DNA of 64,000 bases from Patella vulgata (lineage: Eukaryota; Mollusca; Gastropoda; Patellidae). Position numbers and translations under genes: made by a program. Positions within the stretch are counted from its first letter, which is position 1; each line of letters begins with the position of its first letter. The notes beneath the pieces are model-generated. The model searched no databases, was not told the origin of the DNA, and worked only from the letters and a program-made list of their open reading frames with translations. Where the stretch lies: NCBI RefSeq assembly GCF_932274485.2, contig NC_065885.2:35663062-35727061 (forward strand). The letters are read 5' to 3'. Shown one piece after another: positions 22,641 through 34,550 of the stretch.

Positions 22641-23400
22641 TCCTAAATTATAAGACCCATGTTATTTTTTTACAGCATTTTTCCCCAAAAAAATTGTCGT
22701 ATTGGAAGTTTGATATCTTTTAAAATAATATTAATGGATTTTGTGTGAATTTCCAATTCACACAGTAGTAAGTTATATTTCTAATTATAATCACCAAACT
22801 AACACCAAGTGCAGAGCACGAACTAGGCTTGGTTGATCACCAACTTGGAACAACGTTGACCTAGATGTTATATAACAACTGATAATTGCCAGAGTTTATT
22901 AGGAGCAATACAATTGATCAACAATTTCATTGTAACTAATGTGTATTATAGAATTTATCAGAAAGAACAATAATATTATTCCCAATACATTCACTCTCTT
23001 GGAATTTGCGAGTATTTTGGTTTAATAAAGTTTAAAATATGTCATGACTCTGTAAATTAATAACGATGTGTTGTAATTTGTCAGGCACACAAACGCCTCA
23101 ATGGATTATGCACATTAGCTATATTTGAATTACATCAAAGGTGTATTAGAAATTACTGTTCTGAAACAGTTTCTTTTTATAAACATTCATGACGTGGGGC
23201 TCAATATAGAATAATAAATGGCCAGAAATATTTAAAATGAAGCTATATAAGTTTAAAACTATGACTTTAAAATATAGTGAAAATGTCAACATAGATCACT
23301 GCAGTAATAAATTGTTGTTGCTGAAATGGGTCCCTATAAAGACAATAGCTCAAATCTTAACACAATTTTACATATCCGATGCATTGAAGAATAGCTAATG
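22641..23400. other. Unassigned intergenic stretch
   Basis: AT-rich sequence. I see no gene, RNA or clear repeat. Confidence 0.35.
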
Positions 23401-23404
23401 TATA

Positions 23405-23615
23405 TTAGGTGAATACATTGACGGAGTTCGAAGATCAGCATTTTCTGCTTAGGGTAAGCAGAGATAAGCAATTTGATTGGTTGATGCTTAATGCTGGGAC
23501 ACGATAACTTTAGTTCTAATTAAGTGAGAGTGATGGAACTTGGTGTATGGTCCTTGATAAAACATCTTTGCTCCAGTTATAACACGCTTTCGAGAAAACT
23601 CACCATACAAAGAAT
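23405..23615 (+). mobile_element. Fragment of tandem-core element family D
   Basis: GGAGTTCGAAGATCAGCATT, GCTTAGGGTAAGCAGAGATA and AGCAATTTGATTGGTTGATG match the core unit of the element at 45434-46152. Both element ends are missing. Confidence 0.75.
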
Positions 23616-24283
23616 ACACAGTGTCAAGTCGTCGCACCGTCGCAGAGATTTTCACTCTTAGCGATAATTATCTCAGCGACCTTAATTGACGAAAATTGAG
23701 TTGGCCTTAAAGGGACAATAACACTCTTGCTGGCTTGAAAGCTCCAGAAAATAAATAATATCTCTATCTAAGTACTAGATGTTTAAGTGTCCTACCTGTT
23801 GTGTAAATTATCCATTACATCCTATTTTACTTGTCCAGAGGGTTCGAAAATATTTTTTAATCGAAGTTTCATTTGAAAAGGGTTACGTTAGACGTTTCAA
23901 ACCATTATTTTGAATTTTTCAAAATTTTTAAATAAGGTGTGTTAAGATGAAATTTGTATGATCAATTAATTGAAATATTCTAAAATAGTACAATTTGTTG
24001 ACCAGAATAAAGATTGGGACATATTATTCTGTTACAACAAGAGTGGTATTGAGCCTTTAACAAATAGATCTAGCCACCGTACACTGTCGAAAAATTGATG
24101 GGGTCTGGTTGTTCAAAAACTATTGTCTCGATTTGCAGGGGCGTTTAAACGTGGCTGAGTTAACTCCCTTTCGAAAATGGCTGCTGGTTGTTGATGTAAA
24201 CAAAAAATGTTATCAATGATAAATAATTGTAGTTGTATAACAAACAAGGGACCATAAGACTACCATATTATAAAACCTGTACT

Positions 24284-27200
24284 ATGGATATTGACAGGTT
24301 AGTTATTTTTAGAGCTAAATGCCCAGCGCAGCTGGGCAGTAAAATATTAACCAAAGAATTTGATCACTTCTTTTCGTTCAGCTTCGGACGTGGTTGGTTG
24401 CCACTAGTTCAGCTCTGAACGTAGGTCTCAAGGTCTCATTAGACTCGCCCAGTACGTTCAGGAACCGTCCTATTGAATCCTTGGCGAAACTGAAATCGCT
24501 TTCCAGTCAATTTTACTTGGCAACTTACTGCTAAACGGTGGGGTGTCAATCCGTGTGAACGCCTGTAGCCTATGTAAAGGAACATTCTTATCATTCTTAG
24601 TTAGTGAGAAAATAAGACCTTCCTATTGCTTAACTCGCTAGAGTCAGTATGAGCGACACAACACACTGTTGAAAAATAAGTCCCCGACTTCTAACCGACT
24701 TAATTGGCGGACTTCATTAAAATCTAAATATAGGATAACGCACAAATTTTCAACAACGTGTTGTGTCGCTCATACTGACTCTATTTTAATCATTTAGGTT
24801 GATAGATAGTATATTTATAGATTCATTTTTGTGAAAATCTCAAAACCAATATTTTCACTTGTTTTGTCTATAGCAATTACGCCTGTCCATCCTCGTGGGT
24901 TTTCTCCGGGTCCTCCGGTTTCCTCCCACTGCTAAAGACCCCTACGCGCGAGCAAATTACTGAAATAAAATTAACCATATGTTAGTCCCGAAATGACCTA
25001 GTTTGTGTCGAGTGGACGTTAAACCCCATTTCTCTCTCTCTCTCTCTATAGCAATTAGACTTTGCGCATTCCGACTCATTTAGCCATAATGGGTCACAAA
25101 TGATTATGGTTTATTGACAAGCCTTGAAATAATAATATTATAAGCCTGTTTGGCAAAACTTTGTGCAAAACACATTAAAATTATACCAAGAAAATTACAG
25201 AATGACAGAATGACAAAATGACAGAATTGTGTCTGAAAAGACTGGATTCACCCCTGTCAGTGACTGTGACAGGTGACTTATTTATCAGCTACATTAGAAA
25301 TTGTTTTCTTGTGGTGCCAGAAATGGTTATATTTTCCAGACTGTACATATCAGTAGGATATATATTACTATTACCTACCAGTGCCTGTAATTTACTTTTA
25401 ATTTCATATTTGTAATTTCAGTGCGTCATCAGAACAAAGTATTGCGATTACAAACAGTTGGAACTCTTTAACCTTTTCAGAATCAGAAAATCAGATATCA
25501 AGACAGATTCCAGAGGTAGTTGACGTATAGTATATTATAGTTATACCAATATTATTTGTTCTAAAAACAAGTGCTATGTTAGCATCGTATTAGTTCTGTG
25601 TAAATGGTCTCCTATAGCAACCTGCATGAATTTCAACCCCATTTCATTTTGTACTACATTCTGTACTTTAACTTATTTGTACTGATCTAAATCATAATAT
25701 ATTCGATGAGACGAATATCAAGGTCCCATACATATCACTGGTAGCATGTTAAAGAACCCCTGGCTGTATGGCCGCTCTCCAGACAAAATTTCCACATAGC
25801 CACATTGGCGTAGAAAAGTAGTATGTTAAACCCCATTTCATTTCATTTATTTCCGTGCAGTTAGTGGAATGTAATGAAATTAAAGTGCAACTCTATATTG
25901 TGCTGCTGTTTTCTCTTGGGAAGAAGTGCAAATTAAAAAAGACACAGTACTGTACTTTATAATAATGATCTTAAAAATTCTTAAACCATAAGAATTATCA
26001 TTAATTAACACACTGTCATATTTTCTTTGTAGCTTTCTTCAGCCAAATTTCAGTTTTCTCTTTGGCATGATTTGAAGAATTCAGAAATTAAAGGCAACCA
26101 ACTGAAGGCTCCTCGTATTAGAATAGGTTAGTTGTCTTTATACAAATAATAAAACCAGACATCATTGGATCCAAAGTGTTTCACAGGTAATGCGAAAGCC
26201 TTCTTTTAACACTGTACAATACAACTGACCTTTAATTAAGATCAAGCCCAGTATAGTTTTGCGTATGATGTCGCTTCATTTGCCGTCTAAAATACATGCG
26301 TTTTTTTACATCGAACAGGATTTTCCGGTGTGGTTTCCCCTTGTCAGTAGTGCAGGACGGTGGGCCTGATAAGAACAGCTGTCTAGTTGTTAGGATGGGA
26401 CGAAAACCAAGGTCCTGTGCACACATTGGCGTGCATGTAAAAGATCCCTTGGTAGTTGGAATTTTATATGAGTAGGCCTTGGTGCCACTGTCTTGCAAGT
26501 AAAAGGTTCCCCGGCAGTTGGAATTCGATACAAGAGGTGGCCATAGTGCCGCTGCCTGGGCAAAATTTCCCTCATAGCACACTGTATGGTGTATACCCGT
26601 CATCATTATCCCAGTCGGAGCAGAACCGAAGGACGTTAACCCCAATTTCATTTCATTTCATTTCATTTCATGTTTGTTGATTCCTAAGAATTGCTAACTG
26701 GAGCAATGGTTTAAAACTGGATTTCAGAAGCCAAAAGCTACTAGTTAGAAGAAAAACTGTTAGAAATCAAAATCTAATTTAGGGTCTAAGAATAATTTTT
26801 GAAATGTATTCAAAACTTGTTCTTAATTTAAATATTATCTGTTAATATATAGGTCCAAATGAAAAGGACAAACCACTGTATTTTGGTGATGATTGTGATA
26901 CAGATATAGAATCAGATCATCATGAATTAACTGGAAAAGAAAAAACAAAGCATCGTGATGCATTGGAAAGTTGGGAAAAGGCTGAGGTTTGATATTTTAA
27001 AAGAGATTAACTCATTTAGGGCTGACAAGGAAAGACAATGTTCTTTCGTATTGTTTATAACAGTAGTATTGAATATTGGGAGGCCAAATGTTCTAAATAA
27101 TAAGACCTGGGTAGATAGTAGATTACCTGCCTTACCTCTGTTTTCTGTTGATAGTCTGTTTACTCACACTTCCAAACATGTACCCCTACATGCAAGAGAA

Positions 27201-30200
27201 ATAATGAAATATATATATACCAAGTTAGTTTAAAAGACCTGGATAGTGTTGAGATGATGTTGAACCCTATTTCCCAGTGGGAGAAACTGTTGCCCAGTCA
27301 GTAAGATGCTGGTTAGATAACCGGTGTTGGCCGAGAAAGTTCCTCAGGATTTGCTAGAGTGGTTTCCCCTTGTCAGTGATGTAAGATGGGGGAACAGAAT
27401 AACCAAGGCCTTGTGTGCACATTGGCATGCATATAAAAGAACCGATGACAGTTGGAATTCGAAAAATAAGAGTAGGCTGTAGTGCTCCTGTCTGGGCAAA
27501 ATTTCCCTAAAAGCACATTGTATGGCGTATATGCCTGCCTTCATTAGCCCAGTCGGTGTAGAACAGTAAGACAATAAACCCCATTTCATTTCTTAGTGTC
27601 TCTCTATTAAAAAGACGCTTACAATTGATGTTTATAATTTTTTTTCAGTTGGCAAGTTTTGGATACCAAGAATTACAGAATGGTTATCAGAAGAAGAATC
27701 TATATCGTATTCTGGCAAAATTAAAAAGTGTAAAACACCTTAATCTTGCTCACAACCAGATTACAAATATCAATTCTTATTCTTTTCCACAGTAAGTTAG
27801 AGATGTTTTTTTCTTTTTAACCTCTTTGAGTAAGGTCAAAAACATATGACACTTATTCTGGTAGACATGGGTTGTGGAAACTATTAATGCAATCTACTTC
27901 AAGAAAACAATAATTTGACTGGCATAATTCTGGTTAAACGAACATAGATAGTGTTACTGTTCATGTTTTTGTTTGTCTCGCTAAATATGTGTTATAGGTC
28001 AGTATCCACATCTCTCTAAAGAAGTAATATTGTTTTCTTAAATACAAAGTTTGAAAACTCTATTTGTTAAATAGGTAGACCACAATAATGTTTGTTTATA
28101 GTAATTAATGGTACAGAGAGATAAACAATAGTCATTATTCAAGAATACTGGAGCTTAAACTGTTTGAATTAGTAAAAAAATATACATATTCAACATTTAG
28201 TTGATTAAAAGCTAATTAATGATGACAAATTATTCTGGTGTGCATAAACATAATGCTGCTGTAATGAACACATAAACTCAGTTTTTAAACTGTTGAGTAA
28301 AATGGAATATTATCTTTTCTTGCAGTTGTGAATATCTGAATTTAAACAACAACTTTATTGCATCCTTTAAGGTACTGTAAATCAGAAATTAAATGTAGTT
28401 GTCATAAAGAGGATTTCATTTTCATTTAAACATTTAAGAATGATTTAAAAAAAAGAATAACCCATTACCACTGCCATCTGCTTAACTCACCATGTCACAA
28501 ACAACAATGTCTTGTCACCAGCTAGAACTGGTTGATACATACTACTTGAAGAACAAGGCCATGCTTGTTATTTAAAGAGGAACTGAACATTTTCCTTATT
28601 TGAATTTGGGCGGTGTTATGCAAAAGAGTCCCATTTGCTTTGATTAAAGAATTCATGAAGATTGATATGTAATATTATTCTAACCGAAATCTATTAATAG
28701 AACATAGCCATTTATAGATTGTTTAATAGAACATCATTACAAATATAGTATAGCTCCTTTTGATTATTAGACAAGTCTGATCTAAGTGCGTTGGATCACT
28801 GCCATCTCTGAAAATGCATCTCGCGTAACAAAGCTATGTGCGTTAGGTCATTCTGTAATACTATAGGTTTTATTTTTGTTCTATGAAAGATGCTCTGTTT
28901 AATATATTGAAGTGGTTTTAAAAACAAATGGGTGACAACAAAAATGGGCTAAGTAGGTATTTTGCAAGATTCATCTTTCTTAGACTAACTCACAGACAGT
29001 TCCTACCACCATCAATTGCTAAAAGTAGGGTACTATCGTCCAGTCATCTCGTGCACAGATTAGTCCAATTAAGTAGAATAATGTTGACGTAAAGCGGTGC
29101 CCAATCGAAACACTTTCCCAAAAATGGTAATTGCCCTGCCCTAATAGCTGACGTATCTATACTTTCTATATAAGAAAGAGCGAGGTTAAATTTCCCTTCA
29201 GACATCATTAAGTATTCTCAAAAGGACGTTCCCACAGCCTCCTCGGCTGAGAGGCTGGGAAACAGACATCATTTAGACATCCTAGGAGAGACATCATTTA
29301 GAGATCCTAGGAGAGACATCATTCCGAGTTCCTAGGGGAACGTTATACCCACAGCCTCCTCAGCTTAGAGGCTAGGGTGAAGACATATTATTTAGAGATC
29401 CTAGGATAGACATTGTTCAGTGTTCCTAGGTGAACATCATATCCACAGCCTCCTCGGTTTAGAGGCAGGAATGGCTCTCGCCACAGAATGAACACACACG
29501 AAGTGATAGAGTATGGCGGTATATTAGATTCAAAATTCTAAAATGCTTTCGTCTAACTTCTAACTTCTGTTCATGTATTTTTTAACTTCTATTCATGTGC
29601 ATAAAACTGCGAAGACACTGGCAATAGTTGACAAATGTCTTTTAAATTTTGAAATATTTTGTTTTATTATTTACAGTGCCTACCAAAAGTATCAAAGATT
29701 TGCTATATAACTTTAAAAGACAACGACATCATGGAATTAGATGGATTAAAAGCTTTAAGATCAACATCTATTGAAGAATTATACCTTAATGGTAATCCCG
29801 TCACTTTCACTGCAGGTTATAGACAAAGGTAATGTTTATTTTTCAGGTTTTGCCACAATCTTGAATTAAATTTAGATATATTTTTACTGATTATTCTTAT
29901 GGTCACCTAATTAACATCTAAGAAAAAACTAAATACATTTGACATTCATTTGACGGAAATGCATTTCAAAAGATTTCTGGTAAGTTTGTGTACCAAGGCT
30001 CTTGATTGGTCAATAGATCTTGAGCTGACCAATCATATTCTGTGTATAACTGAACAAACTCCATACAGGCATGATGTTGTGGACATTCAGGGAATAGTAC
30101 ATACTTATCATCAATCAGTCATTAGTGTGCTTCACTGTTAAGGTTCCCCAGATAAAAAGTATCTCCAAATATAGCAATAATTAGGCCGTACAAAAAAAAA

Positions 30201-31436
30201 ATCATATTCTGGTTCTCAGATATGTCACTTAAAGATACATTATGTATGATTTAAATAAAGACCTGGCTATTATAGGTCAAAAATAGATAATTTAAAATGA
30301 ATATATTGAAAATTTGGTTCAAATTACTTTATTCTGAGCCAAATTATCACTGTTTGTAGTTTTGACAATATGTAGACGTTATCCACAATTTGTTTGTGGA
30401 CATTCTTCCGGTTACAATTTTTAACCGATTTTGATGAAACTTGAAATACAGGCCTATCTCCTAAAGATCTTGGTGCCTTTAGATATTGGCATGTATCGTA
30501 CGATAACTTCATGGATTGTTGCTCCCGATTGTACGAAAAAGCACATTTTTACCTGTAGCTTGTTGAACTCTAGAAGTCACAATTTTCATGTGATTTTGAT
30601 GAAACTTGATATGCATGTTTATAATCCAAAGATCTTGGTTCCTTTCGATATTCGCACATGTCGGATCGTACGAAAATTAGCCTTTTTAGCTTGTGGTTCC
30701 TCAAGAGCTCACCATTATTGTCCGATTTAAAAAAACGTTTAAATATATCACCATTCCACCATAATGAAGGTTGAATTCGAATTTCGGGAAAATTGAAACG
30801 AAACTGCCCAAAAGATGGCCGCTCTTTGTACGCAAATACAAACATCTGGTATATCAAGGTTGTGGACCCTCTAGAGGTCACAATTTTTATCGGATTTTGA
30901 TGAAACTTAAAAATATATCTTTATATACCAAAGATCTCGTTCCCTTTCGATATTTTCACATTTCAGACCAAAACTTTCTGGATTATGGTCCCTGATCGTA
31001 CGAGAATGATGAGATAAATGTAGTGCCTTGAAATGTGATGTTTATTAGAAGTCATTTAGTACAGTTGTGATCCTTTAACACAGAAATGAAAACTGCCCTC
31101 ACGCATCAGATTTTTTTCATGGATTTTCAGAGGACCATAATTTTTTTGTATGTCTCTGTTGTGTAATCTTAGGGTTGACCATTCATCGAAGTTAGTTCAT
31201 CTTTCATTGGCTGAAAGTTAGGGTTTCAATTACAGACAATGTTTTTACAAATTGTTATATTATGGTAAATATAATGCTATACATTTAATTTAATATAGTT
31301 TTTCCTTTTTGTAATTTTTTTCAGAGTGTTTTCTGTATTACCAAATTTGAAAGTATTAGATGGTATTTACCAGCTTACAACAGATACAGAACCTGTAGAG
31401 GCAATGGAAGCTCCTAAATCATGCTTAATATCATAA
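24284..31436 (+). CDS. Leucine-rich-repeat protein, eight exons
   Basis: Exons 24284-24297, 25422-25515, 26033-26126, 26853-26986, 27649-27791, 28326-28371, 29677-29828 and 31325-31436 have consistent phases and give 262 aa. The N-terminal third is polar and acidic, then come LRRs: LKSVKHLNLAHNQITNI, CEYLNLNNNFIASF, SKICYITLKDNDIMEL, IEELYLNGNPV. The final repeat ends in an LRRcap-like segment (LPNLKVLDGI) after YRQR. Repeats are 22-24 residues, of the SDS22-like type common in cytoplasmic and axonemal scaffold proteins. There is no signal peptide or membrane segment. The first exon (MDID plus two bases, donor AG|GTTAGT) is tiny and is the least certain part; an ATG at 25218 is an alternative but needs a weak donor. 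AAAATGGCTGC near 24172 resembles a YY1-type promoter site. I cannot name the ortholog. Confidence 0.8.
24651..24781. mobile_element. Short palindromic MITE with TA flanks
   Basis: GAGTCAGTATGAGCGACACA and its inverse TGTCGCTCATACTGACTC form arms of about 36 bp with very few mismatches, flanked by TA on both sides. This fits a Tc1/mariner-type insertion into TA. It lies in the first LRR intron. Confidence 0.8.
24885..25048 (+). mobile_element. 5'-truncated SINE family B with duplication
   Basis: Begins at CGCCTGTCCATCCTCGTGGG and runs to the (TC)n tail. CTATAGCAATTA flanks both sides. Truncation at the 5' end with an intact 3' end and a duplication is the signature of LINE-driven integration. 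Confidence 0.9.
25690..25852 (+). mobile_element. SINE family C, partial
   Basis: Contains CCGCTCTCCAGACAAAATTT and ends in GTTAAACCCCATTTCATTTC. It lies in an LRR-gene intron. Confidence 0.6.
26300..26669 (+). mobile_element. SINE family C copy
   Basis: Contains TTTTCCGGTGTGGTTTCCCC, CACATTGGCGTGCATGTAAA and AGATCCCTTGGTAGTTGGAA. It ends with a five-unit ATTTC tail. The middle block (from GATCCCTTGG to the TTCGATATAAGAG-like part) is partly doubled. Confidence 0.8.
27285..27597 (+). mobile_element. SINE family C copy
   Basis: Starts near GTTGCCCAGTCAGTAAGATG, contains GTGGTTTCCCCTTGTCAGTG and CTGGGCAAAATTTCCCT, and ends AACCCCATTTCATTTC. It is intronic. Confidence 0.75.
29215..29470. repeat. 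Composite minisatellite with CCTAGG and CACAGCCTCCTC blocks
   Basis: Repeated elements are AGACATCATTTAGA, GATCCTAGGAGAGACATC and CCACAGCCTCCTCGG...AGAGGCT. The last block can fold on itself (CCTCxGCTGAGAGG). It lies in the intron before LRR exon 7. Confidence 0.75.
30233..30345 (-). mobile_element. MITE family A, end fragment (inverted)
   Basis: TTAA then AGATACATTATG, followed by the reverse complement of the family's right-hand 110 bp (AAATAAAGACCTGGC, GAAAATTTGGTTCAAATTAC). Confidence 0.65.
30405..31020 (+). repeat. Repeat family E, tandem ~170-bp units
   Basis: Units share GATTTTGATGAAACTT, CCAAAGATCTTGGTTCCTTT, CGATATTCGCACATGTCGGA and GTCCCTGATCGTACGA. A related stretch is at 43955-44330. 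The ends are not defined. It lies in the last LRR intron. Confidence 0.7.
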
Positions 31437-31781
31437 TCTAATGGTACAGGGGAGTTATATTGTTTAATGACTGACGACAGATTTATATGATCTGATTTAT
31501 GTCCTATGCTATATGAACAGCACTTGATTGTTTTGATTTTCATGATCACTAAAATCTCATCTTTTATCATAGATCTTGGATTTCATTTTCTTTTAAACAT
31601 CAACACTGGCTGAATCAAGTATCTGTGTCTAATTATGATTGGTTTACAAGTGCTTTAACAGAAGGCCACAAAATATTTTTAAGAAAAAAGGATTATGAGT
31701 GACAACCTCACTGTGTTTGTCTAAAGAGAAATGAGGTAAAAGCCACATGAAGTGAGCTATTTGATTGACCAGTTGAATACT

Positions 31782-31931
31782 GGGGCCTTATTCACAAAAA
31801 ACTTAAAAGAATACAGCCTTTTCATTTGCTAAGAGCTAAAATTTGTACTAGAATTATAAAGCTAAACCAAATGAAAAGGCTGCATCCTTAAAATATTTTA
31901 GTTTAATTAAGTTTTCATGAATAAGGCTCCA
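31782..31931. mobile_element. Short palindromic MITE (GGGGCCTTATTCAC ends)
   Basis: GGGGCCTTATTCACAAAA and TTTTCATGAATAAGGCTCC are inverted, and the inner block CAGCCTTTTCATTTG is repeated in inverse as CAAATGAAAAGGCTG. It is 150 bp long, in the LRR 3' flank. Confidence 0.75.
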
Positions 31932-32704
31932 GGTGTACTATTTAGTCACAAACCCTAGGGAGAGGGGTTTTACATAGGCTAAGCCTGTTCCCCAATCCCA
32001 TTCAGTCAACCTGAATAAAAAATATGGTTTGAAAAAAAACAAACCCCGAAACACTGCTGTGTGTATGCTAAAACCTATGTCTTTTAAGGTTGTACAAAAT
32101 AATGAAATGTTAACTGAATGTATTTTTGATGCATGGAGTGCTTATCACCTTCAATCATATTTTTTAAAACAACAATTTAATTCTGGGATCTCCAAGTTTA
32201 TTATTGAATTTATTAAGACCCCTAATATAAAGATCTGATTAAACCTTCTTAAAGGGATAAATAAAAAAACTATATTGAAGCTTCTACTCTACACCCTTCA
32301 TACTACATGTATCTTACTTGAGTTGTAATCAAAAACACTGAATGCTTGAATGTGATATATTATTTAATTCACATTATTTTATACCAATTATGTCATGTAC
32401 TATTTTTATTAAGTCTGTGAACATGATGCAATTTACTATTTGTTATATATTTTTTTCAAACACAAATCTTTGTCTTTTGACTCTCTTGATGTTACATGTA
32501 TTTTGGGATAATTGCATTTTAAATCAATTTTGAGTGTTATTGATATATATAATAAGTGTTTTTTTATGATAAGAATAAACAAATACAATTGTAATTTTCT
32601 TCTTTGAATTATTTATATCATAATAAATCTTCGAGTATTTACAAGATACAGGGGTGATGACAATATACTGCCACATGTTCAAAGAATGCACATCTAGATG
32701 TAAG

Positions 32705-33015
32705 GAAATGAAATGGGTTTTAACTCCTACTGTTCTGCTCTGACTGGGCAAATGAAGTGGATATATACCATGCAGGGTGCTGTAGACGAAATTTTGCCCT
32801 GACAGCGGCTCTACAGCCTACTCTTACATTGAGTTCCAACTGTCAAGGGATCTTATACGCCAATGTGTACACAAGACCTCAGTTTTTCATCCCATCTGAA
32901 CGTCTATATGTTGTACGTTGCTAGGCCCTCCGTCCTGCATCATGGACAACCATTCTGGAAAATCCTGATAAACTTTCTCTGTCAACACCGGACTTTCAGG
33001 TTAGAGAGCCAAGTC
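32705..33015 (-). mobile_element. SINE family C, inverted copy
   Basis: GAAATGGGTTTTAACTCCTA, CTGTTCTGCTCTGACTGGGC and CTGTCAAGGGATCTTATACG are reverse-complement family C blocks. Diverged. Confidence 0.75.
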
Positions 33016-33184
33016 TTATATTACTCACTGAGATCTGGCCTTTATAATGTTTTCAAAGTTGAAGGTGCTGTTATCTCGTGATTACTACCATAGCAATCCC
33101 AGCCAGTTTGAATTTTTTTTCTAAAACACATCTGTACTGTGGAGTTTTAAACCAGGAGATTGGTTATGGCAATATACCTTTATG

Positions 33185-33455
33185 TGAAATCCTACTGTTC
33201 TGCACCGACTGGGCTAATGAAGAAGGGCAAACAGTGTGCTATGAGGGAAATTTTACCTGAACAGCAGCACTGCGGCCTATTCTTATATTGATGAACACGC
33301 CAATGTGTACATGGGCCCTCCATTCTGCACCACTGACAAGGGGGAACCATGCCGGAAAATCATGATGAATTTTCTCGGTCAACACAAGGATCGAACATGG
33401 GACCTCCAGGTTAGCGAGCCAATGTCTTACTTTCTGAGCCACTGTGGCTCCCGTA
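33185..33455 (-). mobile_element. SINE family C, inverted copy
   Basis: Runs from TACTGTTCTGCACCGACTGG through GACAAGGGGGAACCATGCCG to a tRNA-like head inverse (TTTCTGAGCCACTGTGGCTC). The middle part is shortened. Confidence 0.8.
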
Positions 33456-34550
33456 TGTGAAATCAACATGTGGTCATGTCAAAACAATAATTCTTTCTTC
33501 AATACAATATTTATTGTAGTATCTAATTTCAAATCTTATAATCACATAAAAATTTGGATGGAATTTCAATATATCAGTCAGTATTTCTGTAAAATAACCC
33601 TAAGACTATAAAACCAAAATCAAACTTCAACATTTTTTTAAAAAATATACATGTTAAAAACCTTTAAAATAGAATCAATATGCAATTTAAGTTAGCTTCA
33701 ATATATACAATATAAATTATCATTTCATATATCACAGTGTACATTGTTTCATTTAATTTACTTTGATTATAATAGAAAAGATATCTAATAGGTTTTTAAA
33801 AAAAAAAGAAAGTGACAATTTGATTTGAAATGTTTTAGTGGTGTTTAGAAAGGCATTATCACTGTCACCACGAATATGTATAAATTTAATCAATTTTGGT
33901 TCGTATCATATTCAAAATAACCTTATAGACCGGAGGAGGGGGAGGGGAGGAGGGGTCCATCAAATGGCCTGCCAGTATCAACAACTATACTACATTGCAA
34001 CAAACTTGAACCACAATATGGGTCAATAAAACAGATCCATAAATAAACTCTGTGCGAACATAAATATATAACTCTATTATAATAACACAAAAATATCAAC
34101 AGCAGTCATAATTAATCACTGAAAAAAAAAATAATTCAGTGACACATACATACTTCATACATTTAAATCACAACACACTATAAATAAACCCTATTAAAAT
34201 CATAAATATTAACATGAATATCATATATTTGATTGTCTAATTAAACCCAAACCTAAAGAAGTTTTCTTGAAAATAACATGGGAAACATTACCCCAGAACA
34301 AAGGCTCAATTTTAAAATTATGTCTACTTTTGAATGATACTTTTTAAATTACCATCGATTTTTATGTACACCCATACAAATGACATATCCATTAAATGAA
34401 GGAGGTACTGTTTAATTGCAGTCAAATTTCATTCACTCGATACCAAATGGAATCATGCATAGAATATATACTTCCTAGCCTAAACCCAAATACTCTGCTT
34501 AAATTGATGAGACCATCCAAGTAAACATTGGAATTATATGTGCCTTTATA
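33456..34550. other. 3' flank of UBXN10
   Basis: AT-rich, with a short GGAGG-rich run near 33932-33952. It probably contains the 3' UTR of the minus-strand UBXN10 gene. Nothing else is recognisable. Confidence 0.4.
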
